A stretch of 20,021 nucleotides of DNA, taken from Lachnoclostridium sp. UBA3775. GTDB taxonomy: Bacteria > Bacillota > Clostridia > Lachnospirales > Lachnospiraceae. The first letter of the stretch is position 1. Every line of letters starts with the position of its first letter. The stretch spans positions 1-20,021 of the forward strand of contig DFFN01000146.1 in assembly GCA_002369525.1 (NCBI GenBank), in the 5' to 3' direction. The position numbers and the translations under genes were made by a program. Positions 1 to 7,011 of the stretch are shown in pieces. The notes below the pieces were generated by a model. It was not told where the DNA came from. It worked only from the letters and a program-made list of their open reading frames with translations, and made no database searches.

Positions 1-2
1 GG

Positions 3-920
3 GATAAATATTTAGAAGCACAAAAGAAAAAAAGGAAATCAATGATTAAGATTGCCGGAGCAGGAACTGCTTTGACAGCGGCATGTGTGGCGGGAATCTT
101 TATCTGGCATAATAATCAGCCGACGGTTACTCAGACCAAACCGGCTACAGAAAGTACGGAAATAATATCTGTAGCGGAAAATAAAATTGAAGAGGATAAT
201 CCGGTAAAAAATAATGAAACAGAAAAGATGCCGGATAACAAACAGCCGGAAGATACTGCTTGGGTAAAAGGAAATATTGTTATCCTTGGAGAAAATGGCG
301 TAGATGGTTTCTTTGACATTAAGGAAAATGTCTGTGCAGACGATAGTATTTATGAATTGCTACAAAATCCGAAAGATGATAATGAGAAGTATTATGTTTC
401 CATATCTCTGGAACTGAATGATTATGACCTGTTTGTATATGAAGGTAAAACATATAATGAGTATTACAATGATCCTGCACTGAAAACTTACTGGGATGAA
501 TATGAAGATTGGTATAATACTGAATACAAGGAATTGGACCAGCAAAAACTAAATGAACTTTCTGAATATGAAATGGCTGTCTGGGAAAAAAATAATACTC
601 CTGATAAACTTTTCCCTGAGGTATGGAAGGGCAGACATTCTGCTGAAGAAATCGAGGAATATAATAAGGCATTAGAATCAGAACGCAAGGCTTTCAGCGA
701 GTATTGTCACTGGCTTGATTCTGATGCATATAGGCAGGCATTAGAAAAGAAAGCCCGGGAGATTTTTACAGAACTGGTAAAGTACGGAATTGAAAACCAT
801 TTTCTGGAGACGCTGCAGGTCGTTACGGCAAAAGGAAATCTGACTGTAAAACAAATGCTGGATTTCCCTATAGAAAATATCAAAGATTGTAAAATCACGA
901 TTCGAGCCATTTTAGAATAA
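3..920 (+). CDS. Membrane-anchored extracytoplasmic hypothetical protein (5' end outside window)
   Basis: The reading frame is open from the first base of the window, so the gene begins upstream; the ATG at 42 is internal. Residues before it read DKYLEAQKKKRKS, followed by a single hydrophobic segment (about residues 5-23 after that Met) and a long acidic, charged, Tyr/Glu-rich domain to the stop at 918-920. A short cytoplasmic tail containing a D-x-KYL-E-A motif and a basic patch just before one membrane helix is common in Firmicutes anti-sigma-like proteins encoded beside ECF sigma factors. I infer that type from the N-terminus only. The outer domain (about 250 residues) matches nothing I recognise. 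The gene ends 69 bases before a strong terminator. Confidence 0.7.
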   Translation, partial: DKYLEAQKKKRKSMIKIAGAGTALTAACVAGIFIWHNNQPTVTQTKPATESTEIISVAENKIEEDNPVKNNETEKMPDNKQPEDTAWVKGNIVILGENGVDGFFDIKENVCADDSIYELLQNPKDDNEKYYVSISLELNDYDLFVYEGKTYNEYYNDPALKTYWDEYEDWYNTEYKELDQQKLNELSEYEMAVWEKNNTPDKLFPEVWKGRHSAEEIEEYNKALESERKAFSEYCHWLDSDAYRQALEKKAREIFTELVKYGIENHFLETLQVVTAKGNLTVKQMLDFPIENIKDCKITIRAILE

Positions 921-985
921 GTAAAACAGGATGAATAGCATATATGCTTGGGGATGTTTTAACTTGCCTATAACTTGCCTGAAAC

Positions 986-1026
986 AAAAAACTCCGGAGC
1001 CATGAAAACTCCGGAGTTCTTTTTTA
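986..1026. terminator. Bidirectional rho-independent terminator
   Basis: A perfect 10-bp stem (AACTCCGGAG at 990-999 with CTCCGGAGTT at 1009-1018, 9-base loop) is followed by a run of T at 1020-1025 and preceded by a run of A at 986-990. It can therefore end transcription both from the plus-strand gene ending at 920 and from the minus-strand antiporter ending at 1080. Just upstream, the 10-mer taacttgcct occurs twice (960-969 and 971-980); I see no function for it. Confidence 0.9.
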
Positions 1027-1079
1027 TTTAGTATGATACCACCTTTTGAGATTTTAGTCAGAAGTTTTTACCGGTGCTG

Positions 1080-2003
1080 TCACATCAAAAGATAAATAAA
1101 ATATATTCCATATGTTAAAAGCATAATTATTCCGGCAGGTCTTTTCATAGTCCTGTCCTTTATCACTGCAAGTAAAAGAATGATTGCAGCAAGAACAGCA
1201 AATACTCCGTCCGCTATGAAGTCTTTGGAATAGGGGATGGGATGGATCAAAGCGGCAGTGCCAAGGACAAAAAGAATGTTGAAAATATTACTGCCGACAA
1301 TGTTTCCAATCGCTATATCTGCATTTCCCTTCTTCGCAGCAACTACTGAAGTTACCAGCTCAGGAAGGCTTGTTCCAAGGGCTACAATTGTAAGGCCGAT
1401 TATTCTGTCGCTGATACCTATAAATTCCGCAATTTTAGTTGCAGCATTGACAGTCAGATTACTGCCAAGCACTACAACTGCAGCACCTAAAACAAGAAAG
1501 AGGACAAGTTTTATCAGAGAATCATTACACTTCTCCTCCTCATCATTGCCTTTCTTGGCCATAAAGAAGAGATACACCAGATATGCTATAAAAAGGATCC
1601 AGAAGATTACGCCACTCGCTCTTGAGACCTTGGCTTTAAAAAACCCGATTCCCAGTAAAAGAAGCGTTATAAATATCATAAACGGTATTTCATAATAAAG
1701 AGTTGATTTACGTATCGGTACAGCAATCAGCACCGAGGTGATCCCGAGTATGATCAGGATGTTCAGGATATTGCTGCCCACAACATTTCCTATTGCAATA
1801 CCGTTACTGCCTTTAACTGAAGCGGTGATACTGACGGCTGCTTCCGGAAGACTGGTTCCCATAGCAACAATTGTCAAACCGACAACAAGCTGCGGAATGC
1901 CTGCTTTAGAGGCTATTCCGGCAGCGCCTTCAACAAAATAATCAGCACCTTTTACCAATAGGACAAAGCCCATGACAAGGGTAAGAAAATGTACAAATAT
2001 CAT
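1080..2003 (-). CDS. Calcium/sodium antiporter, CaCA family (YrbG-like)
   Basis: A 307-aa integral membrane protein that exchanges Ca2+ (or another cation) for Na+ or H+ across the cell membrane. It shows the inverted two-fold repeat of the CaCA family. The first alpha repeat contains VVGLTIVAMGTSLPE and IAIGNVVGSNILNIL; the second contains IIGLTIVALGTSLPE and IAIGNIVGSNIFNIL. Both GTSLPE motifs, which carry the cation-binding Glu residues, are intact. Length is normal for the YrbG/YkjA-like branch, and about ten hydrophobic segments are visible. The start ATG at 2003 has a purine-rich ribosome site (aggggaaggg) and overlaps the stop codon of the upstream 61-aa gene (ATGA), so the two are translationally coupled. 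The terminator at 990-1018 lies downstream. Confidence 0.93.
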   Translation of the reverse strand: MIFVHFLTLVMGFVLLVKGADYFVEGAAGIASKAGIPQLVVGLTIVAMGTSLPEAAVSITASVKGSNGIAIGNVVGSNILNILIILGITSVLIAVPIRKSTLYYEIPFMIFITLLLLGIGFFKAKVSRASGVIFWILFIAYLVYLFFMAKKGNDEEEKCNDSLIKLVLFLVLGAAVVVLGSNLTVNAATKIAEFIGISDRIIGLTIVALGTSLPELVTSVVAAKKGNADIAIGNIVGSNIFNILFVLGTAALIHPIPYSKDFIADGVFAVLAAIILLLAVIKDRTMKRPAGIIMLLTYGIYFIYLLM

Positions 2004-2185
2004 TTTTCCCTTCCCCTCTTTTCCGTTTTGTCGGATTTTTCAGTTTTTTTCTCGGTTTCGTCCTTTTTGGCGGACTTGTCATAAGGCTCGCAGTTATCAA
2101 TCCGCCATGCAAATATAAAAGAAGCCACAACAAATAAACCCACACCGATTCCTGTAACGATCTGGGAAATAGTAAGTAAAAACAT
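2000..2185 (-). CDS. Small single-helix membrane protein coupled to the antiporter
   Basis: A 61-aa protein with one N-terminal transmembrane helix (about residues 5-25, ISQIVTGIGVGLFVVASFI) and a highly charged Lys/Glu-rich cytoplasmic tail. The start has a strong ribosome site (GGAGG, about 7 bases upstream). The stop overlaps the antiporter start by four bases, which is tight coupling and suggests an accessory or regulatory subunit of the antiporter. I do not recognise a family. The tail composition is low-complexity, so similarity searches will give little. Confidence 0.72.
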   Translation of the reverse strand: MFLLTISQIVTGIGVGLFVVASFIFAWRIDNCEPYDKSAKKDETEKKTEKSDKTEKRGREK

Positions 2186-2210
2186 ATTTTTCCTCCATGA
2201 TTATTGAATT

Positions 2211-2639
2211 TTATAGCAAACAATAAGAGGAGGATTTTTTCTTTCCGTCTTTTTTATGAATATATTCAAGAATTGTTTCGAAAACTATCGTATCGCAGGA
2301 GCATATACGGTCCATCAATATCACAGTTATCAAAAACAGACTGAGATTATTTTGATATAAAACGAAAGTATATCTTCCTGTGTTTTTATGAACGTTTCTG
2401 ATTTTTACTGATGGAAGCGAACAGACAGTTTCAGTTTCTGCCGTTTTTCCGATGATAAAATGAACAGTATTTAAATCAGTACGAACATTTTCATATATTT
2501 CGATATCGGAGTAATCAAAGATATTCTTTGGGAATGCGTATGAGAAGGAACCAAGAATATTTATCGTGAAAAGCAGTATTATTGCTACAGAAAAACACTG
2601 TTTAAATGAATTATATTTTTTACTGTTTCTGCATTGCAT
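2211..2639 (-). CDS. Hypothetical membrane/secreted protein
   Basis: A 142-aa protein with a basic N-terminus, a hydrophobic segment at about residues 15-34 that could be a signal peptide or membrane anchor, a middle region without obvious motif, a second hydrophobic stretch at about 99-111 (LSLFLITVILM) and a C-terminus ending in HKKDGKKKSSS. Not recognised. It ends 25 bases before the start of the 61-aa gene, so the three minus-strand genes may form one transcript. The ribosome site before ATG 2639 is weak. A possible promoter lies at 2695-2723. Confidence 0.55.
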   Translation of the reverse strand: MQCRNSKKYNSFKQCFSVAIILLFTINILGSFSYAFPKNIFDYSDIEIYENVRTDLNTVHFIIGKTAETETVCSLPSVKIRNVHKNTGRYTFVLYQNNLSLFLITVILMDRICSCDTIVFETILEYIHKKDGKKKSSSYCLL

Positions 2640-2694
2640 GTTTGTTACCGTCTTTGATTAGAATACATTGCCATGATTCCATTTTACTAAGTTT

Positions 2695-2723
2695 AAGGTA
2701 TCACCAAACAACGTATCTGTCAA
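2695..2723 (-). promoter_or_regulatory. Candidate promoter for the 142-aa gene
   Basis: On the minus strand, TTGACA (2718-2723) is followed after 17 bases by TACCTT (2695-2700). The -35 is perfect, the -10 weak. It is back to back with the toxin promoter at 2742, with only 18 bases between the two -35 boxes. Confidence 0.4.
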
Positions 2724-2741
2724 TATTATTTTTCAAGTTCA

Positions 2742-2770
2742 TTGACACATTCTGAAAAGAATGTTATTAT
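2742..2770 (+). promoter_or_regulatory. Strong promoter of the small toxin-like gene
   Basis: TTGACA (2742-2747), a 17-base spacer and TATTAT (2765-2770) form a near-consensus sigma-A promoter. Transcription should begin near 2777, giving an 80-base leader before the ATG at 2857 and an mRNA of about 275 bases ending at the hairpin at 3026-3047. Confidence 0.8.
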
Positions 2771-2802
2771 AGTTTTCGGAAAAGCACTCATGACAGAGTG
2801 GA

Positions 2803-2851
2803 TTGCCTTCTTTAACCAAATGATCTTAGGATTGTTAAGGAAAGGAGGTGA
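2803..2851 (+). promoter_or_regulatory. Leader stem hiding the ribosome binding site
   Basis: The ribosome site at 2841-2851 (AAAGGAGGTGA) is an almost perfect match to the 16S rRNA 3' end. Bases 2803-2813 (TTGCCTTCTTT) can pair with all eleven of its bases (8 Watson-Crick, 3 G-U pairs), with a 27-base loop. Such an anti-ribosome-site in the 5' leader is typical of type I toxin mRNAs, which are translated only after processing or refolding. The pairing is seen directly; the regulatory role is inferred. Confidence 0.5.
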
Positions 2852-2856
2852 AGCAT

Positions 2857-3012
2857 ATGCCATTTCGTTTTATTGCGGAGCTTGTCGGCTTTATCGCTTC
2901 AGTCGTTACGATTGTTTCTGCGATCATAGGCTGCATCAAGTTCTTTGTACATAAAAAGAAATCCCGCTCTGTCTGCCAACAGAACGGGAATGTTTCCCCT
3001 AAAGGGAAATAA
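2857..3012 (+). CDS. Small hydrophobic peptide, candidate type I toxin
   Basis: A 51-aa reading frame with start ATG 2857, 8 bases after a full-strength GGAGG. The N-terminal 31 residues (beginning MPFRFIAELVGFIASVV) form one transmembrane helix, directly followed by a basic HKKKSRS stretch and a polar tail. This layout (one helix, short charged tail, under 60 residues) is that of Gram-positive type I toxins such as TxpA, BsrG and Fst, which damage or depolarise the membrane. There is no clear sequence identity to a named one. The gene has its own promoter, leader and terminator, and its 3' third is covered by a convergent antisense RNA. An alternative is a small membrane regulator of another kind, but the antisense arrangement favours toxin. 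Confidence 0.72.
   Translation: MPFRFIAELVGFIASVVTIVSAIIGCIKFFVHKKKSRSVCQQNGNVSPKGK
2953..2988 (-). terminator. Terminator of the antisense RNA
   Basis: On the minus strand CCCGTTCTGT (2979-2988) pairs with ACAGAGCGGG (2963-2972) over 10 bp with one G-U pair and a 6-base loop, followed by ATTTCTTTTT. On the plus strand the same position would be a C-A mismatch, so the hairpin is complete only in the antisense RNA. Confidence 0.7.
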
Positions 3013-3025
3013 AATACCATGTTAG

Positions 3026-3053
3026 GCATCCACTTTGGAGTGGGTGCTTTTCT
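3026..3053 (+). terminator. Terminator of the toxin-like mRNA
   Basis: GCATCCAC (3026-3033) pairs with GTGGGTGC (3040-3047), with one G-U pair and a 6-base loop that can close by one more pair, followed by TTTTCT. The U-run is short, so termination may be partial. Confidence 0.65.
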
Positions 3054-3060
3054 ATTACCT

Positions 3061-3089
3061 ATAGTAGCACTTTTTGTCGCTCCCGTCAA
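3061..3089 (-). promoter_or_regulatory. Promoter of the antisense RNA
   Basis: On the minus strand, TTGACG (3084-3089), 17 bases, then TACTAT (3061-3066). Both boxes match the sigma-A consensus well. It lies just beyond the toxin terminator and points back into the toxin gene. Confidence 0.72.
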
Positions 3090-3167
3090 CAGTTATTTTT
3101 CTGCAGTTTTCTATAAGTTTCTGAAAGATACAAGATGTTCATTAAAAAATCAAAAATACTTGCTGAC

Positions 3168-4106
3168 TTAAAGGAATTTCAATATGATTTTAAGCACACC
3201 TTCCTCATATTCTGCCCATATTTCACCGTTCATGCTTTCGACCAGTGTTCTTGCTATGCTCAAGCCAAGCCCGGTAGACTTTCTTGCATCCGACACAGTA
3301 AAAAATCTGTCAAAAAGCTTTTCGGTCTGAACATAGGTAAGTTCTTCGGCATGATTCGAAAAGCACATCAGTCCGTTATCATCAAGGGTGACACTAAGGT
3401 CGCCGTCACTGTATTTAAGCGCATTTGACAAAATATTCTCAAATATTCTCGCCAGCTTATTTCCGTCAAGTTTTCTGTATTGTTTAATTTCGGAAATATT
3501 GATCTCAGGAACAATATTTCTTTCGGTAAATGCCGCATACATTCCTGCGAGACTTTCTTCAAGGACTGAATTAATACAAATTTCATTATAATTTCCGGTA
3601 TCGTCGGACTTGTCATTTTTGTTGCTCAAAGACAAATATTTTTCGGAAGTTTTCTCGCTTTCTTCAGAAATGATCACAGAATACCTGAAAAACTCTTCCG
3701 TCAGTTCCTTGAGTGCTTCAACTCTGTTGCGTATGTAGGAAAGATATCTTTTGATATTCTCACTCTTTTCTTCACCTTCCAGAAGCTCCAGATAGCCGTT
3801 TATGGCGGTCAGAGGCGTGCGTAGGTCATGGGAAATGTTTGTAATCGCGGTCTTAAGCTCATTATCACCGTTAAGGTACCTAAGCTGCTCTGCGCGGAGA
3901 TTCTTTAGCTCGCGGTTAATTGATGCGGCCAAAGACTTCACATGTCTGTCATTTCCGTAAACCAAAAGCTGCCGGTTATCATTACCGCAGATAATCTCCG
4001 CAATATCCTTTTCCATCATCTTAAGGCTTTTATGCATGAAATATATTTTTATGATCAGTCCCGCTGAAATTAATGCAGCAAGAGAAAACAAAAGCCAGGG
4101 AAGCAT
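3168..4106 (-). CDS. Sensor histidine kinase of a lantibiotic-type ABC/two-component module
   Basis: A 312-aa membrane kinase that should phosphorylate the response regulator encoded at 7012-7803. One N-terminal transmembrane helix (about residues 3-24) is followed by a short linker, the HisKA domain with phosphoacceptor H93 in ISHDLRTPLTAINGYLELL, and the ATPase domain with the N box around N224/N228 (IFENILSNALKY), the F box LFDRFF and the G2 box STGLGLSIA. The usual D-x-G-x-G of the G1 box is not recognisable; the position reads MCFSNHAEE. The near absence of an extracytoplasmic loop suggests sensing inside the membrane or through the neighbouring ABC transporter. It starts 16 bases after the permease stop with a good ribosome site (taggagaaag). 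Confidence 0.9.
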   Translation of the reverse strand: MLPWLLFSLAALISAGLIIKIYFMHKSLKMMEKDIAEIICGNDNRQLLVYGNDRHVKSLAASINRELKNLRAEQLRYLNGDNELKTAITNISHDLRTPLTAINGYLELLEGEEKSENIKRYLSYIRNRVEALKELTEEFFRYSVIISEESEKTSEKYLSLSNKNDKSDDTGNYNEICINSVLEESLAGMYAAFTERNIVPEINISEIKQYRKLDGNKLARIFENILSNALKYSDGDLSVTLDDNGLMCFSNHAEELTYVQTEKLFDRFFTVSDARKSTGLGLSIARTLVESMNGEIWAEYEEGVLKIILKFL

Positions 4107-4122
4107 ATCTTTCTCCTAACAA

Positions 4123-5082
4123 TCAGTTTATTTTTTTCTTGGTAAAAACAATTATTGAAATGCCCAAATACAGCAATATATCAACAGCACAATAAAAAGG
4201 AAGCATATCATAATCCTTTGTCATGCTGTCATTCTTAACCTCATAGGCCTCGTCTTTGTCACAATCTAACAATGAAGTGAAGTCAATATTATAATTATCT
4301 TTATCCTGACCGGTGATTTCCACATAAGCAAATATTGTTCGAAAATGAGAAACCGGATTCATGTGATGGATAAATTTATATATAGGAAGCACGCCTTTAC
4401 TGATGTAATCCGGATTATCAACCTTGCTGTATCTTGTTTCATATTCATTTCCGTCTTTACCGGTTTCAATCTTAAAAACTTCGTATTTTGTCTTCTGCTC
4501 CAGTAATGTATCATCATTAATAATCCTGTTATTGACATATGATGATGTGCAGGCGAGAACAAGCAGCAAAGCAACAGCAATCACAAGTGAATACCTTTCG
4601 TTGAAAATCAGTCCGATTGAAGTGGCAATAATTCCAAGCATAAATACCGCAAGAATTATCCTTATTGTATTTCCGGATGAAAGCCATACCGACTCCGGCA
4701 CTTTCTTTCCCTTACCGGCAATAATTACAGCAAGCTTGTCTAACCCCAGCGAGATTCCGACCAGTATCATGTCGCCAAGTAAAAATGTCAGCTGAAGTGA
4801 AGTAAATATGCCAGCCCTGCTTTTTCCGGAAATAATCTTGTTCTTTATTATGCCATCCCGCAGCTGTGATAAGGCGGCCGTAACATTATAACAGACTACA
4901 AAAAAACAGATTATTGCAGCATATAATATATAAACCATATCACCGATATCCTCGTCTCCCGTGATGCCGTAATAATCAATTCCGGCAAACACAGCCGACA
5001 AAAAGGCCATGCATATGGCAAAAGCCCAGAACCCGAGTCCGGTGAAATTCTTTTTTATATCACTTTTCATCAAATCTTTCAT
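4123..5082 (-). CDS. ABC transporter permease (LanE/LanG-like)
   Basis: A 319-aa integral membrane protein with about six hydrophobic segments: an N-terminal helix after MKDLMKSDIKKNF, four segments in the middle and a C-terminal one before KKKIN. A large polar, Tyr- and Asp-rich loop (about residues 195-285) lies before the last helix, as in lantibiotic-immunity and ABC-2 permeases. The likely start is ATG 5082, about 7 bases after AAAAGG; the upstream in-frame TTG at 5088 would overlap the ATPase stop. It is one of two permeases flanking a single ATPase, the LanFEG layout. Confidence 0.85.
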   Translation of the reverse strand: MKDLMKSDIKKNFTGLGFWAFAICMAFLSAVFAGIDYYGITGDEDIGDMVYILYAAIICFFVVCYNVTAALSQLRDGIIKNKIISGKSRAGIFTSLQLTFLLGDMILVGISLGLDKLAVIIAGKGKKVPESVWLSSGNTIRIILAVFMLGIIATSIGLIFNERYSLVIAVALLLVLACTSSYVNNRIINDDTLLEQKTKYEVFKIETGKDGNEYETRYSKVDNPDYISKGVLPIYKFIHHMNPVSHFRTIFAYVEITGQDKDNYNIDFTSLLDCDKDEAYEVKNDSMTKDYDMLPFYCAVDILLYLGISIIVFTKKKIN

Positions 5083-5084
5083 TG

Positions 5085-6002
5085 TCAATCCTTTTCTCCG
5101 GAACCCACAAGATTAATATAGTAGTTTTCAAGGCTTTCATCCGATTCATTTACCGAAAGAAGTTCACAGCCGGAAGAAGCAAGTTTCGTCACAAGTTCCG
5201 TGACGTTAATCTTGCCAAAAACATTAATGTGCCCGTCTGCTTCAACTTCATAATCAAACCCGATCTCATCCAGCAGAAGGAGCAAAGCCTTTTCATCGCT
5301 TACTTTTAGCTTTGTTACCTTTCTGCATTTCTTTTCAAGCTCTTCGGCGCTGATTTCTTCAACTATTCTGCCTTTGTCAATGAATCCGTAGTGTGTAGCC
5401 AGCTTGGAAAGCTCGTCAAGAATATGGCTTGAAATCAGCACTGTCACGCCTTTTTCCTTATTGATAGTAAGTATCAGCTCTCTTATTTCGACTATGCCCT
5501 GTGGATCAATGCCGTTTATAGGCTCATCAAGCAAGATGAAATCCGGATTTCCTGCAAGCGCGATGGCAATACCAAGTCTTTGTTTCATGCCAAGTGAGAA
5601 TTTTCCTGCCTTCTTTTTTTCGGTATCAGACAAGCCCACAAGCTTAAGAAGCTCCGGAATATCATCATAAGAAGGAATTCCAAGCATATCATACTGCAGT
5701 TTCAGATTTTTCTCGGCAGATAAATCAGAATAGAAGGCCGGCTTTTCAATTATTGCCCCGGTTCTTTTCCTGACTTCACAGATTTTTTTGTCGTGCGAGT
5801 TCACATTAAATAAAGTGAAGCTTCCCTCATTAGGATTCTGAAGACCGCAGATTATCCTTATTGCCGTGGTTTTTCCGGCACCATTCCTACCGATAAATCC
5901 GTAGATCGCACCTTTTGGTATTTTCATGCTGAGGCCGTTCAGTGCTTTAGTCTTTCCGTAGCTTTTTACTATATTGTCTGTCTGTAAAATATATTCCATC
6001 AT
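5085..6002 (-). CDS. ABC transporter ATPase with E-loop (LanF-like immunity type)
   Basis: A 305-aa nucleotide-binding protein that powers the two permeases on either side. Numbered from the ATG at 6002 (chosen because AAAGG lies 8 bases upstream): Walker A GRNGAGKT at 38-45, signature FSLGMKQR at 135-142, Walker B FILLDEP at 155-161, switch histidine H193 in SSH. The Q-loop position reads GAIIEKPAF with Glu at 86. Replacement of the Q-loop Gln by Glu (the E-loop) is a known hallmark of lantibiotic self-immunity ATPases such as NisF and NukF. The C-terminal 90 residues form the extra domain usual for this group. The stop lies 3 bases before the next permease start. Confidence 0.92.
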   Translation of the reverse strand: MMEYILQTDNIVKSYGKTKALNGLSMKIPKGAIYGFIGRNGAGKTTAIRIICGLQNPNEGSFTLFNVNSHDKKICEVRKRTGAIIEKPAFYSDLSAEKNLKLQYDMLGIPSYDDIPELLKLVGLSDTEKKKAGKFSLGMKQRLGIAIALAGNPDFILLDEPINGIDPQGIVEIRELILTINKEKGVTVLISSHILDELSKLATHYGFIDKGRIVEEISAEELEKKCRKVTKLKVSDEKALLLLLDEIGFDYEVEADGHINVFGKINVTELVTKLASSGCELLSVNESDESLENYYINLVGSGEKD

Positions 6003-6015
6003 GCCACGCCTTTCA

Positions 6016-6870
6016 TTAAACAAGATTTTTTCTCTTAAATATCATTATGCCGCAAAGCGTAATCAGTGAAAACTGAACCATTGAAAACAATGGGAACAGT
6101 TTTATTGTTTTACCAAATCTCTTATAGAAACCATAATCCACATCATCATTATCCCTCTGTAGATAACCTACTGTATCTTCAAGGTCTTCTGCTGAAATTG
6201 CCATACCTATTGGATTCGAATACATTAGAAGCTCTATCTGCCTGACTTCTCCACCACTGAGCTCGGTATCTAACATTTTTTCATGCAGAAACTCAAGTCC
6301 CATCACGCATATGAAAACGAATACTGCAATAACAACAACTGTACTTACGAAGGAATCCATCAGCATTGAAAACAGGACAAGAATTGATGCCCAGGAAAAA
6401 TTTACAAGAAGATATATGATAATAAAAGCAATGATATATTTTCCCTTGATCCACTCCTGTATCTCGGCAGCAAATATTATATTTGTCGTCACCAAAGCTG
6501 CCCAGCTTATGGTTATTGTAAACATAGATGCTGTCAGTTCTGTAATGTATATCTGTATTTTGCTTAACCCACTCTGTAGCCTGTTCCGATATATGCCACA
6601 GCGTTTTTCATGTTCTATGCTTAAAAGGATGAATAAACCTGTGATTATCATAAATCCCAGCAAGGTATCGAAATTAATTGTAACTGCTTGATAAACCTCG
6701 ATTAGTACGCCTTTTCCTTCCCATCTTTCCTGCATATCAAGGTTTTCAAGATACTGTTTTTTATGGTCATATCCGTCTTTACCACCAATAAAAGCACAAA
6801 GCACCACTGTAAGCCAGAAAAGCTTTGATCTTATCAGATATGCTATTCTTTGTCTGATATTATTATACAT
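6016..6870 (-). CDS. ABC transporter permease (LanE/LanG-like)
   Basis: A 284-aa membrane protein with about six hydrophobic segments (near residues 16-30, 70-85, 110-135, 145-165, 172-193, 260-277). An acidic outside-type region lies between the first two (about 31-60) and another before the last (about 195-245). It is the first gene of the transporter unit, separated by 141 bases of promoter region from the regulator gene. The ribosome site is AGAGG before ATG 6870. The next gene, the ATPase, starts 13 bases after its stop. Substrate unknown; family context points to removal of a membrane-active peptide. Confidence 0.86.
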   Translation of the reverse strand: MYNNIRQRIAYLIRSKLFWLTVVLCAFIGGKDGYDHKKQYLENLDMQERWEGKGVLIEVYQAVTINFDTLLGFMIITGLFILLSIEHEKRCGIYRNRLQSGLSKIQIYITELTASMFTITISWAALVTTNIIFAAEIQEWIKGKYIIAFIIIYLLVNFSWASILVLFSMLMDSFVSTVVVIAVFVFICVMGLEFLHEKMLDTELSGGEVRQIELLMYSNPIGMAISAEDLEDTVGYLQRDNDDVDYGFYKRFGKTIKLFPLFSMVQFSLITLCGIMIFKRKNLV

Positions 6871-6933
6871 TTCATACCTCTCTTAATTAACTGGGATACT
6901 ACGGTTTTCCTGTCAAACCGGCTTTATGATCAT

Positions 6934-6989
6934 ATTGTACAACATAAAAATATAGAAACGGTAAAGAAAAAAGTAAAGAAACAGTAAAG
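6934..6989 (-). promoter_or_regulatory. Activator-type promoter with three direct repeats
   Basis: Read on the minus strand, CTTTAC occurs at 6984-6989, 6973-6978 and 6961-6966 (steps of 11 and 12 bases), immediately upstream of a -10 box TACAAT (6934-6939). The -35 position 17 bases away (6957-6962) has no consensus. Tandem repeats about one helical turn apart next to a missing -35 are typical for OmpR/PhoB-family activators, so the regulator encoded just upstream is the obvious candidate. A 6-bp inverted repeat (CGGTTT...AAACCG, 6902-6920) lies in the expected leader. Confidence 0.55.
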
Positions 6990-7011
6990 ATTATTAAAAA
7001 TCGTAAAAAAT

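Larger units (their letters stand above)
2953..3054 (-). ncRNA. Antisense RNA, candidate type I antitoxin
   Basis: A minus-strand promoter at 3061-3089 should start an RNA near 3054. It runs against the toxin mRNA through its terminator, stop codon and 3' coding part, and ends at a terminator at 2963-2988 with its T-run at 2953-2957. Predicted length is about 100 bases, all complementary to the toxin mRNA 3' end. 3'-overlapping antitoxins of this kind are known for txpA/RatA and bsrG/SR4 in Bacillus, where the duplex is cut by RNase III. No RNA data are available here. Confidence 0.65.

Noticed and set aside
1942..2223. 93-aa minus-strand frame overlapping the 61-aa membrane protein
   Set aside because: Different frame from the coupled gene, no ribosome site, composition of an off-frame shadow.
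2742..2954. 70-aa plus-strand frame beginning at the -35 box of the toxin promoter
   Set aside because: Its start lies upstream of the expected transcript start and it runs out of frame through the well-supported 51-aa gene.
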